Positions 46,609 through 55,600 of a stretch of DNA of 60,000 nt are shown in pieces. Numbering within the stretch: the stretch's first letter is position 1; every line of letters starts with the position of its first letter. Under the pieces are notes generated by a model. It had not been told where the DNA came from, made no database searches, and worked only from the letters and a program-made list of their open reading frames with translations. Both the position numbers and the translations under genes were made by a program. The DNA is from Lineus longissimus (Eukaryota; Nemertea; Pilidiophora; Heteronemertea; Lineidae), in the NCBI RefSeq assembly GCF_910592395.1, contig NC_088317.1, forward strand, positions 2,730,001-2,790,000. The letters are read 5' to 3'.

Positions 46609-49600
46609 CTGGAAAAGAGAGTGGAAAGTGTCAGGTTATTCCTGTTGAATGTTTGGGACCCTTCTCCGGTCATTGTGAACTTAGAACTCAGTTAGACGGA
46701 ACAGAAATTTCTCCTCAATAACAAAAAATCTCATTTGTTTAATAGTCATAGTCAGTATCACATTTAACATTGGGTGTTAACATCAATTCAGTTTGCTTTG
46801 ACCTAATCTTCAATTTCATAACAAAAACATGACTTGCTGAGGTGCTAACATTTTGCCTTGCATTTTACACACCACCCTGGCCAGAGCGACAAGTGAAACA
46901 CCGCGCTATATTCCCATAGGAACCTTTGCGGTGGTAACTGTCAAGACCAGATTCAGATGCAGATCCAGTTAGCTTAACTGATAGGGCTGTGCAAAACACT
47001 CCATGAGAAGGATTAAAACAACTGCCATGAAGTGTAACAGATACATGTATGTTTCCCAAATCGTGCAGCAACAGCTAAATTCAGCATTCAGTGCTTCCAA
47101 ATACTATGAAATGGCCCTTCAACATAATGAACAAAGTTTCATATTAGTAACAACTGAAGCCCAATAAACAGGTAGGCAATGATGACCAATTATATACCTC
47201 AGCAGTGTTCTCTTGCCAGCCTTTTGGGCCGCTAGCCTTTTGGCCCTGAAACATTGGCATTGAGCATGGTTATATTTCGTTGAATGTCAAGTGTTTTTAA
47301 GCTTGATCTCGCCAAAGGTACTTGGCTGACCTCTTGACACTAAACGGTAATGGTGTGATCACGAATAGTAATGTTACACAGCCCTGGGCAGCCGGTGTTC
47401 TGGTTGACCGGCTTTAGTTGATGCCATGAAAGAACATAGGTAAGGCAGAAAACAAGAGAATTCAGGTGCTAGTGAATGACACCAGACAAAATGAAGGTCA
47501 GAAAGAGATTTGAGAGACAAATGAAAGAATCTTTAAATTGACGAAATGAAACATTCTTCAGTTCAAAAGGACGACACATCTCTTTTCAGCTTTTGAAAAG
47601 GTACTGAGACAACCTTATCTTACGGAATACATACTTAGTATCCAACTGTATGAGATTAGCATCTAGTGGTGGCTGGTCCTCTCCCGCTGCAACAGCACTT
47701 GTAGGTCGGCTGGGCGGGGGACTCTCCAGTGGCTTCGGGTGTGTTAATGTGAACGGAAGTTCAACGGATAATTCCCTGAATTATTAAACAAAATCGTTTA
47801 TAAAACTGGCTGACACATAGTGATGAGAACGTGGTAATATTGTAGCTCAGGGAGCATCTCAAAATAGATTGAAGGCTATAATTATCAGAAAAAAAGAGAC
47901 TTACCCAGGAATTAATCCAAGAATTAGCCTGACCTTGACCTTATATTGTACCACAATACCTAGATTTTCCTTCTGGTTCTGATCTGACATTCTGGAAAAT
48001 AATAAACGTGACGATTAATTAGGGCAGAAAGAAGCAGGCGAGCGGTTTTTGTCACTACGACCTGCAAATATAATCGCTGCAATATCTGACAAAACGATCT
48101 ATCATCTGCAGGTGAAATTGAATTGAAGTGAAATTGCTGGCTTATCACCGACGCTTTCTACCACTACCAGGACCCCAGGGCAAGAGACTGCCAAAGTCTT
48201 CTGATTCCAACTCGTCTTGATGAACGATACGTCACAGTGCCAACACTCAAAACCCGAAACTCTGAAGACACACTTGTCTTCGTTGGATTCTAAACATGTA
48301 CATGGTTGCAACCAAATTGGTGTGATTATGAGAATCAGTCGAACTACTGCAGCACTCTGTGAGAGTTTGTGATGAGACAATAAGACTGAAGCATAGAATG
48401 TTTTAACTAAGCATATCGGTGCAGTCCTACACATCTGACTTCTACAAGATACACTGAATTTCGGGAAGGAGTCACGAATCTACATCATGCCAAGACAAGA
48501 TGTAACAAGACTCCTGATTGGTCGATATAGATTGGGAAACTCTTGATTGCAATGAGTTTTCTCACAATTCCTTCCCTTTCATGACTAAATAGGTTGAAGA
48601 TTCGTTATAAGATGGAGAGTGCTGAGGATTGCTGTGATGACAAGATTTTTGTTCAGACCATGGACACTGCCCCCAAGGGCTACATAAGTGAGGTGGCAGC
48701 TACCTCGGCTGCAAATTGATTTCATAATGAATCAAATGAAGTGACGCACCCAGTTTTTGTACAGGGGACAGCAGAAGAGTAGGGGATGTCAAGTACTAAC
48801 TGAATGAATTCTCAGTTTAGTTTTAGGACTAAAAGCTCAAACTATAAAGTAGCTCAGTGATTGTACGATAGATAAAAGTCTAGCAATCGAACCAGTGCAT
48901 TCCTAAGCCACACACCATTCACCCATTTCCAAGATCAAAATTGACTGGGACTAACCCAACAATAGGGCCTTCAGATTGGCTTCTTCGAGCATGACAAGGA
49001 TGCTTAATTCGGCACCCAAATCTTTTGCTCTTGGAAACCACTGAATGGTTAAAGTGCAATTGAAAAGGGGAATTCTATCCTCTTGCAACTTGGTGGCTCA
49101 GTCATAAACTGGTCCTTCATTGTCTATTACTAAATTCTAGAGTGAATTTAATAAACAACAGACAAATGACACAATGAAACCGTTACATACCCTGTCGGAC
49201 TGGAAAATTGGCAAAAGAAGGTATGAAGGATGGTTTGATAGGTTATGTGGGGATAAAGAGACAAATACAAAAACACAAGTCGATGGACAATAAATAGTCC
49301 ACCATGGTGACAAATGGCTTCGTCACAGATGACACCATTTGGAATGAATGGAGAACATTTTGTCTCGGTAAAAATGTTTTGGAACTAGCTCAAATGAACC
49401 TAATCACAACCTAATATAATAGTATTTTTCATCATTACACTAAGTTGGGAGATCTCTTTGATATCAAGTCTTTTCAAATTCAAATCCGTACTGACGTCAT
49501 ACTCACATTGTCGAACACGCCAAGTTCGTGTCCTCGTGTTTGAGTTTGCCATCGAGGGCTAGTCCACGTTTGTCGCGATTGTTGGCCAGCAGAGGCGTTA

Positions 49601-52600
49601 GGGAATACACTTTACAGAAACCCTGCGTACTTGGCGCGATCGGAAAACCTTCTCTGCAAAATAGAGTACAACATTTTGAATCATGAGTTTTGAGGACTTG
49701 ATGATTTAAGTCGTTCAAAGAACAGTAAGGCATATCAATTATATAACTCTGCAAAGGGCCTGACCTGGTATTCAACGATGTTTTATCTTGACATATTTTC
49801 TGTTCTGATTTTGATATTTGATTTTAGTGCCGACAAACGCAAAGGGCAAAGGCAAACCCAATTTGGCAATTAAAGATGTAAATTAGTTAATCAAAACACT
49901 TAGAAGTTGATTGAAATTGATGAATTTTAGACAATTTTATATAATACTACTATATTAACCAATTAAAATCACAATCATAGGTCAATACAGATAAACAAGA
50001 ATCCTGAAATGAAATCATATCAATGATCAATAAAGAATAATCGGCATTTAAACCCCCCCCCCCCCCCCCCCAAACTATATCCGACAAAATATCATCTGAT
50101 ATGGCAGATACACATGTACATATACATCATGGGTAGCTCTCCCTTCAAACACCAGGGGTCACTACCATCCCTTCACTATCATATTACACATCAACCAGGG
50201 GCCTGATTAAATTAATATGCAAGCAACGTCGAGTAATCCCAATGCTACAATTTTTGCATCCATTTGTGCATAAGATGTGGAGCTTCATTGATCTTTATTG
50301 AATGCTGACAAATTAATGCTCATTACGTGTGTTGAGAAAACGAGCATTTTGATAGTTTATCGTGGCGAGGCTGATTCAGCAGAGCAGAGATGTCAAGCAG
50401 TTTGAGGCAATGCATTGGATAGACGTTAACAGTTTGCAGAATGTCAGTATACCATTTCCGTCCATGAACCCCCCTCCCATGAGGAACTCAGGAAACTTCA
50501 TTAGTGCCAGACAGGAATGATCTTGAGACATTCTGGCTTTGAATACGGGACAGAAATTCCAGTGAGGGAAGAGGTCTATATATACCAATGTTAGCAAGTG
50601 ATGTTGGAGGAATTTGATCCACAGGAAAACTGACCTAGACCACTTCTTTTGTAGTACGATGAGTTCTCATATGAAATTCAAAGTTAGTGATGGATGAACC
50701 CATTGCTTGCAAATGGTAAGGCCAGTATCATTCATGGTGCACGAAATACAGAAATTAATCAAAAATGCGTTAATGTGTTTAAAATTATTAGAAGGAAAGA
50801 AAAAGTTTTTCATTATTACCGTAAACCCAGAAGTATTTGAGTGCTTTTTATTTGCATTCTTACAAACAATTGCAAATATAGACGCTGTGAAAAGGCAACT
50901 CTAATTGAAATCATCGTTACAGAGTTGTCAAAACACGAGTGTGTAAAATATGTAAAAGTCGCAATTTGGCAAGGTTCCTATTTCGCAAAACCGCAACGTA
51001 GAACGGCCACGAATATTCCTAGGTTTACAGTTTTTGAAATCAGTGCTGCAAGATTATGAATACGGAGAGAACCAAGCAGAGAAAGACAAGGCAACAGATT
51101 TGAAGCAGGCCAATACAAAACCGTTTTTCTACGATTTGACAAGAAACCTTCACGTCAATGAAGACAGCACACCTGAATATGAGCTTTTACTACATTTGTG
51201 CATTCAAGTCTCTTGCAGCACTGATTTTAATGCAATACGAACAGCATAATGCTTTCAAGATGCTGGCTACTGAATGGAGCAAGACTATTGTCTTTAGTTA
51301 TTTGGGCCGCCACCAGGTGTTAGTAAACACTAATTAGCAACGCAACACAACATGTTTTGTTTTGCAACGTCTTTCATATTGTTATTGTTGATTCAGATAT
51401 CAAACAGGCAGTCTGATTTCGTTACATCAGCAGGAGAGAGATCGCTATCCATACACTGATATGATGGCACAAAAGGCCCAGCCAGATTTCCAGACTTCTT
51501 ATATAGCAAATACCTGAGTTTTTCATAAATGACCTATCAATCGTTGCAAAATAAAACACATTGTGCTAAAATAGTTGAAATGCTTAATAAGCTATTAAAC
51601 TTACTTTATGTCAGTTGAAAACACAACATTCTTGTGGCTACCCGGGGCATACAACATTATACTCACATATTGGATAACTAGAACAAAGTCAACAGTAGTT
51701 ATAAGTAACCTGGCTTAGCTTCGGGGGTCAGTGACCTTGAGAGGTCACAGGGATAATGATGATGATCATTGACCTTGAAGTTGAGTTCTCACTGTCATGT
51801 GATGTTGATGACGATTAGAGGTCAAGCTCAAGCTCAGTGACCTTCAGCAGCTGACATCTGGTGTCAATTTCAGAGGTCAACGAATCAAGGTCATTGACCT
51901 TCAACAACTGACCTTAATGGCTATGTCTGTCAGAGGTTACCACAAGGACTCTTGTCCTGGCCTCGTTGTCAATGAGCATTAAAGGTCAAGCACAAGGTCA
52001 GTTTCCTTTAGCCATTGACCTTAATGTTCATGACCTTCAAAGGTCAGCCATAAGGTCACTGAGCAGGAGATATCAATCTCAGTTTACGTTTAAGGTGACC
52101 TGGAACCTAAAATAAAGCAAGTTCACAGTTCAAGGTCAGGAACTGTAACCTTGAAATGCAAACGATAACACCCCTGAAAGTGATGACCTTGAAATGTTGA
52201 CCCAACTGATGACATCAAAATTGCTACAGGTAACATCCTTGAAATTAGAAAGGTAAACTTTGGGGTCAAGGTTACTATTTCAACTTAAAAGGTCATGAAA
52301 TGTCAAGGTCATTACCTTTCACTCTGCCTACTGGAAGGATAACAAAAGAGTTGTCAAATTTCACTAGGATTATGGGATGAATACCAACCAGAAAAGCATA
52401 ATCAGCATCGATATGAAGTCCCAGTTTCTTATATTCCTACTTCTTCTAGTAAACAGATAAGAAGTAATTAGCTCTCTCTCTAATTTTAATCCGGATCAGT
52501 AAATGGTAACCATGGCAACCAAGAAATTGCCGTCTTAGGTAAAAACCCAAATATGATGGTCACACGTAGGGACAAAGCAGGACAGTTGTAACTCTTCATC

Positions 52601-55600
52601 ATCTCTTCAAGAACCAAAGCATTCTTAGTTGCTGTTGCTGTTGCCGTGGTGACCAATACAGAATTAGAAATGACAAGTGTATTATCTTTAAGAGTTTACA
52701 TGAAGTGTTTACAAATCCTCAGAGGGGACAAGAAGGCTTCAAGCAACAAAAACGGAAGACAGTTGTCACGCCATTTAGAAATCAACAAGTCATGCAAGCA
52801 GGAATAGAGGTGAAAACACCAATGTGGCCAGGCTGGATTCTCAAAAAAGTCAAACACTTTTTCCAAAAACATGCTTTACCAATTTATTTTCCCTTTTCAA
52901 TTATAAATGGATGAAGAACTTCATTTGTTTGTCGACATTTACAATCATGAAACTTCACGTTAAAAAAATAAGAAATACTTTAGACGTTTGTAAAAAAATA
53001 CAAAAGTGAAAAATGTCTGTAAAAAAAAATTTGAAGAAACAAAAAATTATACACAGCACTTGGAGAGAAAACAAAGAAAATTTAAAACATGAAAAAATAA
53101 GTGTGTATTTCTTTGGAGAAAAATATGAAAATGGCAGCCAAACCACACCCATATGCAGAGAAAGGTCACTAGGGTACAAGGCCATGCAAAACATGCACAC
53201 TGATCGCTATGACAACAACAAACTTGCAGAGGTCACATGACTTACTCATTTTCCATCTCCGCTACGGTACACTTGTATTGAGCAGTTGAAAACAAACATA
53301 TATCTGCAAACTGGCGCACTGTGCCGTGGAAAAGAAAACAAACCTCCATGACAGGAAGCTCACAATGATACACAGACACAGAGGACACCTAGTGCCGAAA
53401 TGTTGTACTATGTAAACAGAGCCAGGGAAACCTGGTGAAAAACATGGTGCTGTTGCTTCTTTCTTCATCATCCATTTTTGGTACAATTTTGGAAAAATAA
53501 ATTACTTCATTTTTCTGTTCCACATGTTTGGCCCCGCTTTTAAACTGGCACAACTTGAGTGAGTTCGTAGAGTTAAGTTTCAGCCAGAGCATTGAGGGGA
53601 TTCAGATTGAAGCATGGTGTCGAGAGCATAGTCTGGAAATGTTAAAATGTGCCTTCATTTTGGATAAAGACAAGCTTGCCAGTGATAAGAGTTAGCTATT
53701 TTGTCTTTGTACACCAATTTTTAAAATTGTAATCAATAGAGGAAGAGATATTTCAGTCCATGCTAAAGTTAAGTGTCATTAGATCTCTATTTGATATCTT
53801 TTTCACCCTTATTTAGCGTAGACAAGTTAAAGTCTAACTCCCTTCACCCTATTCTGAGTAAGCCCTCTTAAGCATGTGAGGCTAAATCCTATACACACGC
53901 AGCACAATGATTGCCAGTTTTGAAAATCATACAGCCCAAAATGCCTCATAATCTCTCTACTCATACCAACAACTGATACTTTTGATATGACTTTTTATAT
54001 GAAAAGTTAATGAAATGAGAGGATTCTCGCCAGTATGATCAAAACTTGGGAAACGACAACAACAAAATCAAATAGAAATTTTCAAATTGGCAATCTGATC
54101 TGAGAAGTAGACAGCACTGAAAGACAAGATGATTCAAACAGGTTGCAAAGATTTCAAAATTTTATTCAAATGCTTTTTAATGAATTGGCCAGGCTTCTCG
54201 GCTTGGCTATTGCTATTCAAACTGGCCCCAAGACATCAAGACACCATTACAAATTTGTAGATTCGGAAATTAGTGACCTTAGCATCCTTAAAAATTAGGT
54301 CAAGGTGAATCTTCAATGTTGAAATTGTAAACACCCTGTTATACACGACCTTCTTTCCACCATTAAAGAAGGTCACAACAACCCTTTTTACTATCGGACA
54401 TGGATGACTTCAAACTCGTAATGCTTGTTTGAATTCCGATGGAAATCTTTGCAACATTTTGAACCAGAGCTATCGATCTATTTAAGAGAGTACGAAGGTT
54501 CAAAACACCCGAGATTGAAAATCAGAATCACATAAAGCAATATCAGTGGTTCCATTTGACTATACAGAATCAATGAGATCAAATGGAAGTTCTCCCTAGA
54601 CTGTCTAAAAGCACGTTCACTGATTGTTCTACCAACTGAAATATTGAATGGTCTCAGCCAGAAAGATTTCACTGAAAAAAATAAGCACCATAAGGGCCAT
54701 TCACACCAAGTAAAGAAAGAGTTCCCCAAGGTGCCATACCAGGTCCTGTTTTATTCACATTATAGACTAATCCCAAAACGTGAGCTTGCTACGTAGATTT
54801 TTCAAAGATCTGTGATTTTTGCTGTAAAATGGTACTTGTGAGATCAGAAAGGGTATGAAATTAATTTTTTAGAGTTCTAGGACTCAAATATTACATTTAG
54901 GAGTGAATTAATGCAAATTTTGATTCTGATTTTCTTTCTCATTGTGCGTCACGTATCTGTACAAAAATACAAAAACATGGAGAAGCAATTGATCTACAGC
55001 TATACACGTCTAGCGCCAAGTGATAATATGTAAATGAGATCATGTGACCAACTGAGAGTCTTACTCAGTCTCGAGTTCCGCCACGGTGCATTTGTAGTTA
55101 GCTTTGCTGAAGAGCATGATGTCGGCTATTTGCAAAACTGGTATGGCGCAGCGGGAAAGAAAAGAAAACAACCAATCAGAAAATTATCGCTGGAATTAAC
55201 CCATCAGAGTCGTTGGGGGTGTTGAAAACATGGACTTTGAAATAAGGACCTGGTCATAAATCCGTTTTGACTTTTTAATTTTGACTTGCTATAAGTGGCT
55301 GAGAGTCTTTGGACAGGAAAGCCAACCACCACTACATACAGTAATCATGCTTCTTCTAAAGGATGAAACTCTCCTAATACGTGTGGAAAGAGATTTCAGC
55401 ATGGGTAATTCTTTCTCCAAAGTTATTAAATACAAGATATGGCATAAGTTATTGCACAGTTTTTTTCTGTTGAGTGTCACAAAATAAGATTTATTGAATA
55501 AGCCGACTCAAATTTATACTTCTAACGAAAATAATCAAAGTTATCTTGAAGGAAATCTCATTAATGCCAAGAATAAATTCTCAAATAACCCAAAGTGTGT

